NCBI GenBank assembly: GCA_002840975.1
Contig: PHDN01000008.1
Location: 62,001-126,000 of the forward strand
Source of the DNA: Bacteroidetes bacterium HGW-Bacteroidetes-16
GTDB taxonomy: Bacteria > Bacteroidota > Bacteroidia > Bacteroidales > F082
Length of the DNA: 64,000 nt
Direction of reading: 5' to 3'
A program made the position numbers and the translations under genes. The notes beneath the pieces are model-generated. The model ran no database searches and was not told where the DNA came from. It worked only from the letters and a program-made list of their open reading frames with translations. Each line of letters starts with the position of its first letter. Position 1 is the first letter of the stretch. Below, one piece after another: positions 8,866-18,315 of the stretch.

Positions 8866-10092
8866 ATGGTAAACGATGTAAAGTTGTATTTAGCTCTTCC
8901 GGTTCTAAACGAATATGGAAATTTGGCTTCTTTAATGGGTTCACTTCACGGACAAGAAGAGCAAGACTTTCATCTGGTAGTCTGTATAAATCACTATGAA
9001 CATTGGCGACAACAACCTGAGTATGCTGAAACCATTGCTGACAATGAAAAAAGCATGGCCTTCTTTAGTTCATTTTCCAGGTTTCCGGTAACGGTTATTG
9101 ACCGGGCCTCTCTTAGTAAAGGCTGGAATCCAAGATATGGAGGCGTGGGGTGGGCACGCAAAATGGCCATGGATGCCATCGCCAAAATAGCCCAACCGGA
9201 GGATATCATCGTGAGTATGGATGCCGACACTTATTATCCACCCAATTACTTATCAGAAATAAAGAGAGTTTTCAATCAAGATACCAAGGCTGTCGGACTG
9301 GCCATTCCGTATTATCATGAATTGAATGGCAATGAAACAGATAAGCTTATCCTGAGGTATGAGTTATACATGAGGCATTATGCGTTGAACATGCTCCGGA
9401 TTAAGAATCCCTATGCTTTTACCGCGATGGGATCAGCCATGGCTTTTCCGGTTTGGGCTTATCTGAAGGCGGGTGGCATCACGCCTGTTAAAAGTGGCGA
9501 GGATTTTTATTTCATGCAAAAACTTGTTAAGTTGGGCCGGCTGATGAATTGGTGCGAAACCATTGCTTATCCTTCCTCCCGTTTTTCCAATCGGGTTCTG
9601 TTTGGAACCGGGCCTGCCCTCATCAAAGGAAATACTGGCGATTGGACTTCTTACCCCATTTACCATCCTGAGTTGTTCAATGCTGTGGCCACCACTTTCT
9701 CCACTTTCGGGCAATTGTATACTGAGGAACTGGACACTCCCATGGACGGATTTTTGTTTTCATGTTTTAAAGTCAACGATCTGTGGCAACCCCTTAGAAA
9801 GAATTACAGAAGTAAAGAAAACTTTGTCCGTGCCTGTATAAACAAGGTTGATGGGTTAAGGATTTTACAGTTTCTTCGTCAGCAACAGCAGCTCCTGGAA
9901 GTGTCTGACGCACAAGTTTTAGCACATACTTATCAACATGACCTATCCTTGATTTTAAGTGAAAATCAAATACAGGTTTTAGCTAAAACGGGGTTCGATT
10001 CATTAACAACCGATCAACTTGACTTTATTCGAAACAGGTTGTTTCAGAAAGAAAATTCCCTCAGAAAGGAAATGCATTTCAATTGTTTGTAA
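8866..10092 (+). CDS. GT2-family glycosyltransferase
   Basis: Predicted cytoplasmic GT-A fold sugar transferase; donor and acceptor unknown. The first 260 residues have the GT2 layout: a nucleotide-binding start LYLALPVLNEYGNLASLM, the metal-binding motif SMDADTYYPP near residue 120, and a catalytic-base region GGITPVKSGEDFYFMQKL near residue 205. There is no membrane segment. About 150 residues after the catalytic region are helical and unassigned. The gene is followed after 21 bp by miaA, so it may lead that transcript. No polysaccharide gene cluster surrounds it, so a role in protein or lipid glycosylation is equally possible. Confidence 0.85.
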   Translation: MVNDVKLYLALPVLNEYGNLASLMGSLHGQEEQDFHLVVCINHYEHWRQQPEYAETIADNEKSMAFFSSFSRFPVTVIDRASLSKGWNPRYGGVGWARKMAMDAIAKIAQPEDIIVSMDADTYYPPNYLSEIKRVFNQDTKAVGLAIPYYHELNGNETDKLILRYELYMRHYALNMLRIKNPYAFTAMGSAMAFPVWAYLKAGGITPVKSGEDFYFMQKLVKLGRLMNWCETIAYPSSRFSNRVLFGTGPALIKGNTGDWTSYPIYHPELFNAVATTFSTFGQLYTEELDTPMDGFLFSCFKVNDLWQPLRKNYRSKENFVRACINKVDGLRILQFLRQQQQLLEVSDAQVLAHTYQHDLSLILSENQIQVLAKTGFDSLTTDQLDFIRNRLFQKENSLRKEMHFNCL

Positions 10093-10113
10093 ATTGCAGT
10101 AAATTTTTGGTGT

Positions 10114-11028
10114 ATGTTTCATCTCATCACGATTTTGGGTCCAACGGCTACCGGAAAAACAGCGTTGGCCTGTCATTTGGCAGCACTCCTTCAGGGAGAA
10201 ATAATCAGCGCCGATTCACGCCAGGTATACCGGGGAATGGATTTGGGGACGGGTAAAGACCTAAGCGATTTTCATTTAAAGGACTATGATGTTCCATATC
10301 ACTTAATTGATATAGTGGATCCCGGCTATGAATTTAATGTTTTCGAATTTCAGCAGCATGTAGCCCGGGCCCTTGAAAAAGTGGAACATAACGGCAGATT
10401 ACCGATCCTGTGCGGAGGCACGGGACTATATCTGGATGCGGTACTGCGTGGCTACCAATTACAGCAGGTTCCCGAAAATAAGGTGCTTCGGGAATTTCTC
10501 GCGACACTTTCAATGGAGTCGTTGACAAGAAAGCTAAAATCATATGGCCCGGTTCACAATACTACGGACATCAACGATCGCCGTCGTTTGATTAAGGCAA
10601 TTGAAATTGCTGAGCATCACATAAATCATCCAAAACCGGATTTTATCATGCCTCGGGTTTCATCCATTAATTTTGGTTTGCATTTTGAAAGGCAACAGCT
10701 TCGTGACAGGATAACCCAACGGCTAAAACAACGGCTTGATGAAGGAATGGTTGATGAAGTGAGAAATCTTTTGAGCAGTGGCCTGCTCCCGGAACAATTG
10801 AAATTTTATGGGCTCGAATATAGATTGATTACTCAATTTGTGATGGGTGAGCTGACTTATACTGAAATGTTTGAGCTTCTAAACACCGCGATCCATCAGT
10901 TTGCCAAACGTCAAATGACCTGGTTCCGAAGAATGGAAAATGGAGGAGTACGGATTCATTGGATAAACGGGAACATCAATTTGGAAGAAAAATTGGCCAC
11001 TATTTTAAGTTTTTTGCCAAAAACCTAA
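10114..11028 (+). CDS. miaA: tRNA dimethylallyltransferase
   Basis: Transfers a dimethylallyl group to N6 of adenosine 37 in tRNAs that read codons starting with U. The P-loop GPTATGKT starts at residue 8, followed by the family signatures ISADSRQVYRGMDLGTGKD, the substrate-tunnel motif LCGGTGLYLDAVLRG near residue 95, NDRRRLIKAIEI near residue 155 and FAKRQMTWFRR near residue 270. Its 304-residue length is normal. It is separated by only 4 bp from the sensor kinase gene downstream, and they are likely co-transcribed, although no functional link is apparent. Confidence 0.96.
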   Translation: MFHLITILGPTATGKTALACHLAALLQGEIISADSRQVYRGMDLGTGKDLSDFHLKDYDVPYHLIDIVDPGYEFNVFEFQQHVARALEKVEHNGRLPILCGGTGLYLDAVLRGYQLQQVPENKVLREFLATLSMESLTRKLKSYGPVHNTTDINDRRRLIKAIEIAEHHINHPKPDFIMPRVSSINFGLHFERQQLRDRITQRLKQRLDEGMVDEVRNLLSSGLLPEQLKFYGLEYRLITQFVMGELTYTEMFELLNTAIHQFAKRQMTWFRRMENGGVRIHWINGNINLEEKLATILSFLPKT

Positions 11029-11032
11029 GCAC

Positions 11033-14000
11033 ATGGTTGGTAGGTTTATTGCTATAGGTGCTTTTTTGATCAGCCTGACTGCGTTGGCTCAAAGGCCTTT
11101 GCTTTTCGACAAGCAGGCTCTCGAAAATCCTCAGGTCAGGTTTATCAGGCTTACAACTGAAGATGGATTGTGTCATAGCAGGGTAACGGCATTGCTACAG
11201 GATCAGTTCGGGTTTGTTTGGGTTGGAACTATCAATGGACTAAATCGCTATGATGGGCGTGCATTTGAAGTGTACAAGCAAAACCCTGATAATTTCACCT
11301 CCTTGTCTTCCAGCCACATTTCTTCCTTGGTGTGCGATCGGAAAGGAGACCTTTACGTGGGCACAAAAAGCGGGATTAATCAGTATAACAGACTGACAAA
11401 CAATTTTAAACACCTGGAATTAGTTGGCGACAGCACAGTTGATCCTTTCCCTGATATTCGGGAGTTGTTGTTAGAAAACGATTCGATCCTGTGGATTGAC
11501 ACTCAGGAAGGACAATTGGTTCAATTTAATATCAATCAACATTTAATAACCCGGGTCTATTTACACCCTAAAAGCACACAACCCTATTATTTATATCATG
11601 ATTTGTATTTAGATCATGAAAATGTGTTGTGGCTGGGGGTGAGGGGGCATGATATGATGTACCTGAACAGGAAAGCGCAAAAGCTGGAGGTCATAGCTGC
11701 TGATGAAAATGATTTTTCAAAAAAAAGGACAAGTGATGCGTCCTGTTATTTTGAAGACAGTAAAGGAAACTTTTGGGTGTCTGCAATTGATGGAGTTTAT
11801 CTGATGGACAAAACACAACGAACATTTAAAAAATTGATGAATACGTCCACTTTTGATATAAACGAAGATAAAAACGGAAATCTTTGGTTCGCAACAGGGA
11901 GTGGTATATTTAAGTATAACCACATGGAGAACAAGATGATGAGATTTCTTAATGAGAAGGATAATCCACACTCCATCACGAGTAACAGCATCTATAAAAT
12001 TCTTGAAGATCAGGTAGGAAATATGTGGTTTGCTTCGAGCATGGGGTTAAATATTTATAACCCATCACCATTTCCATTTGGTACCTATACCCATATACCC
12101 GGTATATCAAATTCACCTGAAGGATATGTGGTTACAGCGGTAGCTGAAGACAATCATCATAACCTCTGGATTGGATTTGAAGAGGATGGACTCGATTATT
12201 TTAACACGAAAAACGACCGCTTTATACACTACATTCGCCAGGGGAATAGTAAGAACCAGTTGGCCGTCAACCAGGTGTCGGCGCTTTATTTCGATAAAAA
12301 AAACCGACTGTGGATAGGACTGTGGCGAGGCATTGGTTTTAATCTCTACGAGCCTGAAAGAGATCGCTTTAGTTTGTTTACTTATTATAAAAAAAATCTA
12401 CATATGGATTGGTATGCAGATTTTTGTGAAGATGATACGGGCCAATTTTATATAGGGTTTTGGGGAGCCAACGGATTGGTTCGCTTCGACAGGGAAAAAC
12501 GGGAATTTGGGGAGAGTCTGCAAACCCGGTTTCAACGAACTGAATGTTCACGCCTCATTACCAGACTTTATCACGATCGCCAAAATACCGTTTGGGTTGG
12601 AACCACCGAATGTGGGCTGCACCGCTATTTTCCGGAGAGGGATTCTGCCGTGGCTTTTTTTTGTGATGGGAAGGACAGTTCAGGCCTTGTTTCTGACGAC
12701 ATTAAAGACATTACTCAGGATGCGGATGGTACCATTTGGGTACTCACTTCGACCTTGCAGAAATTTGATGATCAAACCCGGCGATTTAGTGAATATGGTG
12801 CTACTGATGGCTTTTATTCCTCCGATCCCATTTCCATCCTTCCAGACAGAGACAGTTGTTTGTGGATAGCCACCAAAGGAGACGGCCTTTTTAAATTTGA
12901 CAAGAGAAATAATCGCTTTACCCAGTATTTGAAAACCGATGGCATCCAGGGAAATACTTTTACTCCTGCCAGGTTAGCCATGAGTGATGGCAAGTTGTTC
13001 TTTGGAGGTGTAAATGGATTCAATTTATTTAACCCCGGGGATATTTTGGTAGACTCTGTCGTGCCAAAACCATTTTTTGGACGTTTATTGGTAAACGACC
13101 ACATTGTTAGTCACGACCTTAACCAACAATCAAGTATCACGATGATGCCCAATGACAAAGTATTCTCCGTCGAATTGAACAGTACTGACCTCATCAATCC
13201 GGAGCGGTATTTATATCAGTGCATGTTGATTGGTTTCGACAACACCTGGGTTGATGTGGACAACACGCAGCGAAAGTTGCGCTATGCTGCTGTGCCACCG
13301 GGATCCTATCAGTTAAAATATCGGTTAGGCAACAGAAATGGAAAATGGTCAAGTGAATCAGCAAGTGTATCTATCCTGATCAAGCAGCCTTTTTATCGAA
13401 CTCCATGGTTCATTTTTCTGTTTTTATTGACATTCGCCACTTTGCTTTTTCTCTACATTAAAAGGCGCGAATACGAACTTAAGATCAAGGGAAAGTCAAT
13501 TGAATTACAGCAACGCGTTTTTCGATTACAAATGAATCCACATTTCATGGGCAATTCATTGTTGGCCATACAAAATTTCATCTATGCCAGCGATCCAAAA
13601 GCTGCGGGCAATTACCTGTCCGATTTTTCACGTCTGTTCAGGTTGATCTTAAACAATAGCAAATCGGAATTTGTTCTCATTTCCAAGGAGATCGAAACGC
13701 TGGAATTATACTTAAAACTGCAGAGTCTTCGATTTCCGGGAAAATTTGAGGTTACATTTGAAATGGATGAAACGATCGACCCCGATGGATATATGATTCC
13801 TCCCATGCTGGCCCAACCGATTATCGAAAATGCGCTTGAGCACGGTTTGTTTACTAAAGAAGGCAAAGGGAAACTAATAATCAGGTTTATACGTGAAAAT
13901 GACCATCTTATTTTTGAAGTGGATGACGACGGAATTGGCCTTACAGCTGCTTTGAAACTTAATTTAGGAAAATCAATGCATGATAGCACGGCCTTAAAAA

Positions 14001-14149
14001 TCACACGGGAAAGAATTGAGATATTAGGAAAAAAGTATGGCTTTATGGTAAAATTTGAGGTGAATGAAAAGTGGAACGAAGAGGGCCAATCGCTTGGAAC
14101 AAAGGTACGTTTCACCTTGCCATATTGCTATTCAACTGGTATTAACTAA
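11033..14149 (+). CDS. Periplasmic beta-propeller sensor histidine kinase (Reg_prop / Y_Y_Y / LytS-type)
   Basis: Membrane sensor kinase of 1038 aa. A signal peptide (FIAIGAFLISLTALAQ) is followed by roughly 14 Reg_prop strands, visible as repeated (N)LWIG(T/L) and VWVGT units, which form two periplasmic propellers to about residue 680. A Y_Y_Y domain follows (RYLYQCMLIGFDNTWV near 720), then a membrane helix around 790-808 and a LytS-type kinase with the phospho-acceptor in QMNPHF near residue 836. The ATPase part has IIENALEHG and DDDGIGL. Such sensors often detect polysaccharide fragments, but no PUL genes are adjacent. The partner LytTR regulator starts 10 bp downstream. Confidence 0.93.
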   Translation: MVGRFIAIGAFLISLTALAQRPLLFDKQALENPQVRFIRLTTEDGLCHSRVTALLQDQFGFVWVGTINGLNRYDGRAFEVYKQNPDNFTSLSSSHISSLVCDRKGDLYVGTKSGINQYNRLTNNFKHLELVGDSTVDPFPDIRELLLENDSILWIDTQEGQLVQFNINQHLITRVYLHPKSTQPYYLYHDLYLDHENVLWLGVRGHDMMYLNRKAQKLEVIAADENDFSKKRTSDASCYFEDSKGNFWVSAIDGVYLMDKTQRTFKKLMNTSTFDINEDKNGNLWFATGSGIFKYNHMENKMMRFLNEKDNPHSITSNSIYKILEDQVGNMWFASSMGLNIYNPSPFPFGTYTHIPGISNSPEGYVVTAVAEDNHHNLWIGFEEDGLDYFNTKNDRFIHYIRQGNSKNQLAVNQVSALYFDKKNRLWIGLWRGIGFNLYEPERDRFSLFTYYKKNLHMDWYADFCEDDTGQFYIGFWGANGLVRFDREKREFGESLQTRFQRTECSRLITRLYHDRQNTVWVGTTECGLHRYFPERDSAVAFFCDGKDSSGLVSDDIKDITQDADGTIWVLTSTLQKFDDQTRRFSEYGATDGFYSSDPISILPDRDSCLWIATKGDGLFKFDKRNNRFTQYLKTDGIQGNTFTPARLAMSDGKLFFGGVNGFNLFNPGDILVDSVVPKPFFGRLLVNDHIVSHDLNQQSSITMMPNDKVFSVELNSTDLINPERYLYQCMLIGFDNTWVDVDNTQRKLRYAAVPPGSYQLKYRLGNRNGKWSSESASVSILIKQPFYRTPWFIFLFLLTFATLLFLYIKRREYELKIKGKSIELQQRVFRLQMNPHFMGNSLLAIQNFIYASDPKAAGNYLSDFSRLFRLILNNSKSEFVLISKEIETLELYLKLQSLRFPGKFEVTFEMDETIDPDGYMIPPMLAQPIIENALEHGLFTKEGKGKLIIRFIRENDHLIFEVDDDGIGLTAALKLNLGKSMHDSTALKITRERIEILGKKYGFMVKFEVNEKWNEEGQSLGTKVRFTLPYCYSTGIN

Positions 14150-14159
14150 CATTTAAGAG

Positions 14160-14909
14160 ATGCTACGAACAATTATTGTAGATGACGAACCAAATGCCCG
14201 CCAGGTAATAAGAAACATTCTGGAATTGTATTGTAATCAGGTTGAAATAGTTGGCGAAGCTGAAAATGTTAAACAAGGATTGGCCCTCATTAAGGATCAA
14301 AAACCGGATCTGGTGCTTTTGGATATCCGCATGCCCGATGGTACCGGCTTCGAATTACTAGGCAAGGCAAGAGGGATCAATTTTCGATTTATCATTATTA
14401 CAGCTTTCGAACAATTTGCAATTCAGGCCATTAAGCGAAGTGCTCTTGATTACATTATGAAGCCCATCAATGCAAATGAATTGATCGAAGCCATCGAAAA
14501 AGCGGTTATCACTGAATATCGACCAGAAAGTGAATCTGTTAAACTGGATAATTATTTTTACAACCTGCAAAGAGAGGCTCATGAGCACCGGATCGTGTTA
14601 AATACTTTAAATTCCATTTATGCAGTTAAAATCAAAGACATCATCAGGTGCATGGCTGATAAAAATTACACGGATGTTTTCCTGTTGAATGGCAAATATT
14701 TAACCCTTTCAAAAACGTTGAAGGAGTTCGAGGAAATACTTACTGAACACGGCTTTTTCAGGACGCATCAGTCGCATCTGATCAATATCCGGTTCATTGA
14801 ATCATACGAAAAAGGATTAGGAGGTACGGTAGTAATGAGTGATGGTTCTAAAGTACCCGTTTCTTCACGCCGGAAGGAATTGTTTATAAAACTGATGCAA
14901 AAATTGTGA
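14160..14909 (+). CDS. LytTR-family response regulator
   Basis: Cytoplasmic transcription regulator of 249 aa, partner of the preceding LytS-type kinase. The receiver domain (1-120) has the acidic pair IIVDDEPNA, the phospho-acceptor Asp in LVLLDIRMPDG near residue 58 and the KP of MKPI near residue 101. The C-terminal LytTR DNA-binding domain (about 145-245) has DIIRCMADKNYTDVFL, LKEFEEIL and FFRTHQSHLINIRFI. Nothing suggests inactivation. Targets are unknown; the small lipoprotein gene 180 bp downstream is the nearest candidate. Confidence 0.94.
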   Translation: MLRTIIVDDEPNARQVIRNILELYCNQVEIVGEAENVKQGLALIKDQKPDLVLLDIRMPDGTGFELLGKARGINFRFIIITAFEQFAIQAIKRSALDYIMKPINANELIEAIEKAVITEYRPESESVKLDNYFYNLQREAHEHRIVLNTLNSIYAVKIKDIIRCMADKNYTDVFLLNGKYLTLSKTLKEFEEILTEHGFFRTHQSHLINIRFIESYEKGLGGTVVMSDGSKVPVSSRRKELFIKLMQKL

Positions 14910-15027
14910 AAATTTCTTTTTGACGATCTATTGGAAATCTCTTTGCAGATACTCACCACTTGATCACGAATATTCATCTTGACATAGCGTCCGCTCAATC
15001 ATGTTCTTAAAAAGACAAGCTTGTGAC

Positions 15028-15035
15028 TACTTTTA
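15028..15035 (+). promoter_or_regulatory. Possible -7 box (TACTTTTA) for the small lipoprotein gene
   Basis: TACTTTTA departs from TAnnTTTG at the last base and lies 53 bp before the ATG at 15088. The 178-bp gap from the response regulator argues for a separate transcript. Weak evidence. Confidence 0.3.
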
Positions 15036-15087
15036 GTTCATATTTTTTAAACCCGTTTGTTAAAAGGCAAACACAAAACTTAAAATT

Positions 15088-15510
15088 ATGAATTTAAAAA
15101 GTTTACTAAAAGTTTTAGGTATCATGCTCCTCAGCATGACCTTTATTTATGGGTCCTGTAATAAAAAGGACGATCCAACGCCACCACCGGCAGCTTATGT
15201 ACCCACCTTCTCAGCCACCTATTTTTCAGTTGATATGGGTGGGGTTGATTACCTCGATTTCTATATTACCTGTGTATCTGATGACTGGGAAATGATCAAG
15301 GTGATAGTGACTTATCCGGGAGGTGCCGGTAAAGACACCTTTACTGGTGGAGGCGCTATTCAACTTCAAGGCGAACCCTTTACCTTTCCCAATTATTTCC
15401 TGAAACTGGGTGGAAACTGGAACTTCTCGATCACGGGCAATATTAAATCGGGTGCTCACGTGGGGGAAAGTTTCGCTGTAAATACAAGCATAAGTGTTTC
15501 AGGTAAATAA
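15088..15510 (+). CDS. Small exported lipoprotein, function unknown
   Basis: I do not recognise this 140-aa protein. The N-terminus MNLKSLLKVLGIMLLSMTFIYGSCNKKDD is a lipoprotein signal with lipobox YGSC (Cys near residue 24), followed by a Pro-rich linker DDPTPPPAAY and a single beta-rich domain of about 100 residues (FYITCVSDDWEMIKVIVTYPGG, LGGNWNFSITGNIKSG). It is probably anchored at the outer membrane. It has its own strong terminator and a likely promoter, so it is a single-gene transcript downstream of the sensor/LytTR pair, which might control it. Confidence 0.78.
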   Translation: MNLKSLLKVLGIMLLSMTFIYGSCNKKDDPTPPPAAYVPTFSATYFSVDMGGVDYLDFYITCVSDDWEMIKVIVTYPGGAGKDTFTGGGAIQLQGEPFTFPNYFLKLGGNWNFSITGNIKSGAHVGESFAVNTSISVSGK

Positions 15511-15521
15511 CAATTAACCTG

Positions 15522-15566
15522 ATTATGAAGAAAAGCCCTCAATTGGGTTTTTCTTCATAATTTTTT
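15522..15566 (+). terminator. Long perfect hairpin terminator
   Basis: ATTATGAAGAAAA-GCCC pairs with GGGT-TTTTCTTCATAAT around a 6-nt loop, then continues TTTTT. The stem is nearly symmetric, so it could also stop minus-strand transcripts coming from pcm. Confidence 0.9.
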
Positions 15567-15589
15567 GTTAGCCTGGTTTAAAATCGGGT

Positions 15590-15616
15590 AGAAGGCTGCG
15601 CTAAGGCGTGGCCTTT
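15590..15616 (+). terminator. Second short hairpin with T run
   Basis: AAGGC...GCCTT arms around GCGCTAAGGCGTG, followed by six T, between the lipoprotein terminator and the pcm stop. It could back up the first terminator. Confidence 0.45.
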
Positions 15617-15617
15617 T

Positions 15618-16265
15618 TTAGTCGTTGGCTTTGTCACCAAGCAAGGGTACAAATCTAAATGCACCAAACGATTCGGCGGTGAGTTCTCCCGTAAGTTGTT
15701 TGGTATAGCGCATCATGGTTTGTACCGCTCCATGCCCTAAAGGCACAACAATAGTACCTCCCGGTTTGAGCTGATCAATCAGGTTTTCGTGGAGGTTTGG
15801 TGCTGCAGCCGTAATTAATATCTTGTCAAATGGTCCATAAGTTGGCAATCCCTTGTTTCCGTCTCCATAAAAAACCTTTATGTGATAACCCAGTTCTCTT
15901 AGAAATTCTTTTGTCTTGTCATACAAGCGTTTTTGTCGTTCGATGGAAAAAACCTTCGCCCCCAGTGCTTCAAGCACACATGCCTGATATCCGGAGCCAG
16001 TACCGATTTCAAGTATTTTGTCGCCTTTTTTTACTAGTAACAGTTCGGTTTGAAAGGCAACAGTATAAGGTTGCGATATGGTTTGTCCTGATCCAATTGG
16101 AAAGGGTTTGTCTTCGTAAGCAAACTCAAGAAATGACGAATCCAGGAAAAAATGCCTGGGAATGGAACCAATCACTTCCAGGACACGTTCATCACAAATT
16201 CCCTTTTTCCGGATCGTGTCAACCAGTTTTTTTCTCATTCCCTGATGTCGGTACGAATCTTCCAT
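15618..16265 (-). CDS. pcm: Protein-L-isoaspartate O-methyltransferase
   Basis: SAM-dependent repair enzyme that methylates isoaspartyl residues in damaged proteins. At 215 aa it fits the family. Motifs: FAYEDKPFPIGSGQTISQPYTVAFQTELL near residue 63, the SAM-binding ILEIGTGSGYQACVLEALG near residue 93, GDGNKGLPTYGPFDKILITAAAP near residue 132 and PGGTIVVPLG near residue 170. It is usually cytoplasmic, and no export signal is present. It diverges from the Gfo/Idh gene across a 95-bp spacer; a TACTTTCG box (one mismatch to TAnnTTTG) lies at 16305-16312 on its strand. Confidence 0.95.
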   Translation of the reverse strand: MEDSYRHQGMRKKLVDTIRKKGICDERVLEVIGSIPRHFFLDSSFLEFAYEDKPFPIGSGQTISQPYTVAFQTELLLVKKGDKILEIGTGSGYQACVLEALGAKVFSIERQKRLYDKTKEFLRELGYHIKVFYGDGNKGLPTYGPFDKILITAAAPNLHENLIDQLKPGGTIVVPLGHGAVQTMMRYTKQLTGELTAESFGAFRFVPLLGDKAND

Positions 16266-16336
16266 TCTTCTTCTCTACACTCCTTATTAGTTCTCAATAA
16301 TGTGCGAAAGTAGAAATAATGACAGCAAGAAAAAAC

Positions 16337-16344
16337 TACCTTTG
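16337..16344 (+). promoter_or_regulatory. TAnnTTTG promoter for the Gfo/Idh gene
   Basis: TACCTTTG, 17 bp before the ATG at 16361. No TTTG is visible at the -33 position. Confidence 0.5.
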
Positions 16345-16360
16345 TCAAAAATATTAATTT

Positions 16361-17362
16361 ATGATAAAAATTGGTGTGTTGGGCGTTGGTCATTTGGGCA
16401 AAATCCACTTAAATTGTATTCAGAAAATTGAAGAATTTCAACTGGTTGGCTTTTATGATACAGATCCTGAACGGGTAAAGCTGATTGAGCAGGAATTTGG
16501 GATTAAAGGTTACAGTAGTATCAACGATTTACTGGATGTAGTTGACGTAGTTGATATTGTTACCCCAACTGTTTCGCATTTTAGTTGTGCTTCTGAGGCC
16601 ATCCGCAAATCGAAACACGTTTTTATCGAAAAACCAATCGTTACAACTCCGGACGAAGCCCTGGAGTTGATAAAACTGGCAACAGCAGCCAATGTTAAAG
16701 TACAGGTGGGGCATGTTGAACGCTTCAATCCCGCTTTTTTAGCAGCCCAGCCATTTATTAACAACCCCATGTTTGTGGAAACCCACCGTTTGGCATTGTT
16801 TAATCCTCGTGGAACCGATGTACCCGTGGTACTCGATTTAATGATTCATGATATTGATATTGTGTTGAGTGTTGTCAAATCCAAAGTACGCAATGTATAC
16901 GCCAGTGGAGTGAATGTGGTAAGCGACACCCCTGATATTGCCAACGCGCGCATTGAATTTGAAAATGGAGCCGTTGCCAACCTGACGGCAAGCAGGCTTT
17001 CATTGAAAAATATGCGTAAAACAAGGATTTTTCAGCGTGATGCCTATATCACGGTAGATTTCCTGGATAAGGTTAGCGAGATTATCCGCATGGAAGAAAT
17101 TGATGCTTTGCCCGCCGACCCGATGGCCATGGTTATCGATTTGGGAAATGGCAAGAAAATGAAACGCATTTCATTTGAAAAACCGGTGGTTGGCAATATT
17201 AACGCCATCGTGGAAGAACTTAGAAGTTTCAAAGATTCTATCATATACAATAGGGTGCCACCCGTCAGTATTCATGATGGCTATCAGGCCTTGCAGGTGG
17301 CACACATGATCCTGGAAAAAATCACCGCTTCATTGCCAAATGATCACAGGCTCCTACAATAA
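16361..17362 (+). CDS. Gfo/Idh/MocA-family NAD(P)-dependent oxidoreductase
   Basis: Cytoplasmic dehydrogenase-like protein, substrate unknown. The Rossmann start IGVLGVGHLGKIHL at residue 4 binds NAD(P); DIVTPTVSHF and HVFIEKPIVTT (the conserved EKP lysine) follow near residues 70 and 95. The C-terminal substrate domain has DLMIHDIDIVLSVV with the conserved HD near residue 167 and ends with a long helix. Length (333 aa) is normal. The pcm/Gfo-Idh arrangement recurs in Bacteroidota as I recall it. The following lipoprotein and sugar transferase genes are on the same strand, so a role in sugar-nucleotide or cell-surface sugar metabolism is possible but unproven. Confidence 0.88.
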   Translation: MIKIGVLGVGHLGKIHLNCIQKIEEFQLVGFYDTDPERVKLIEQEFGIKGYSSINDLLDVVDVVDIVTPTVSHFSCASEAIRKSKHVFIEKPIVTTPDEALELIKLATAANVKVQVGHVERFNPAFLAAQPFINNPMFVETHRLALFNPRGTDVPVVLDLMIHDIDIVLSVVKSKVRNVYASGVNVVSDTPDIANARIEFENGAVANLTASRLSLKNMRKTRIFQRDAYITVDFLDKVSEIIRMEEIDALPADPMAMVIDLGNGKKMKRISFEKPVVGNINAIVEELRSFKDSIIYNRVPPVSIHDGYQALQVAHMILEKITASLPNDHRLLQ

Positions 17363-17404
17363 ATAACAATCGTTTTCGTTTCTACACACAAAGGATTTAA
17401 TGGT

Positions 17405-18307
17405 TTGAGTCTAAAGACATTGCTATATGGCATTTTAGGATTGCTGATGATGACATCGGCATTTGCATGGCAGGGATGCTATAAGTTCGATGGGGATCAA
17501 ACAATCCCTGCTTATCTGCAAATCGACTCCGTTTCATTAACGACCAACTATTCGGAAGAAGGCGCCAATTCAGCGAAAATCACCGATGTATGGGTGTATG
17601 TAGATGATGGATTGATAGGCGTTTTTGAATTACCAGTCTTGTTTCCGGTACTGGCGCAGGGTAAGCACAAGCTCGAAATTCGCCCCGGTATCAAACTCAA
17701 TGGCATCTCCAGCACAAGGGTTCCCTATCCTTTTTACAATCCAATCGTGTATACCAACTTCGAGTTTGTCCCTGAGCAGGTATCTGATCTCAAAACCATA
17801 TCAACTACTTACTATTCTGATTTATCTTTTCAATGGATGGAGGATTTTGAACAGACCGCTCTTTCGTTTGAGGAATTAGATATTAGTGATACGGTAATCA
17901 AACGCACCGCACCTGTAAATAATCCTGTCGCATTTTTAAGTTCAAATTCACACTATTCCGGAGTCATTAATTTATCTGAAGAAAAACCTGAATATGGAGG
18001 AGCTTCATTCAATAGCTTTATTATGCCCGAATCACAGGGGGCTGCCGTGCTTTTGGAGTTAGATTTTAAAACCAATAACGCGGTTACAATAGGCTTGCTC
18101 ATGCGAATCAATAATAGTTTTACTGAAATCCCACTCGTTATATTAGGTCATAATGAAGAGTGGACAAAAATATATATCAACCTTGGACCAAATATTTCTT
18201 TAAATTCCACGGCTAGTGATTACAAAGTTATTTTCAGGGCAGGTTTGGAGGACAATATTTCCAATGCTGAGATTCTGATTGATAATATCAAAATTGTTTC
18301 ACGGTAA
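17405..18307 (+). CDS. Exported lipoprotein-like protein upstream of the sugar transferase
   Basis: A 300-aa protein I cannot name. The start is a TTG preceded by AAGG; the ATG at 17400 is followed by a stop two codons later in its own frame, and the next in-frame ATG falls inside the signal sequence. The N-terminus LLYGILGLLMMTSAFAWQGC has a plausible lipidation Cys near residue 25. The rest is beta-rich, with two parts: an immunoglobulin-like first half and, from about residue 170, a jelly-roll-like half (LLELDFKTNNAVTIGLLMRIN, EWTKIYINLG). It ends 8 bp before the glycosylphosphotransferase gene, so both are probably one transcript. Confidence 0.72.
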   Translation: MSLKTLLYGILGLLMMTSAFAWQGCYKFDGDQTIPAYLQIDSVSLTTNYSEEGANSAKITDVWVYVDDGLIGVFELPVLFPVLAQGKHKLEIRPGIKLNGISSTRVPYPFYNPIVYTNFEFVPEQVSDLKTISTTYYSDLSFQWMEDFEQTALSFEELDISDTVIKRTAPVNNPVAFLSSNSHYSGVINLSEEKPEYGGASFNSFIMPESQGAAVLLELDFKTNNAVTIGLLMRINNSFTEIPLVILGHNEEWTKIYINLGPNISLNSTASDYKVIFRAGLEDNISNAEILIDNIKIVSR

Positions 18308-18315
18308 AAAAACGT

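Noticed and set aside
13612-14115. 167-codon open frame on the minus strand
   Set aside because: Antisense to the kinase domain of the 1038-aa sensor, whose motifs are intact; composition is Ser/Phe-rich as expected of a complement of coding sequence.
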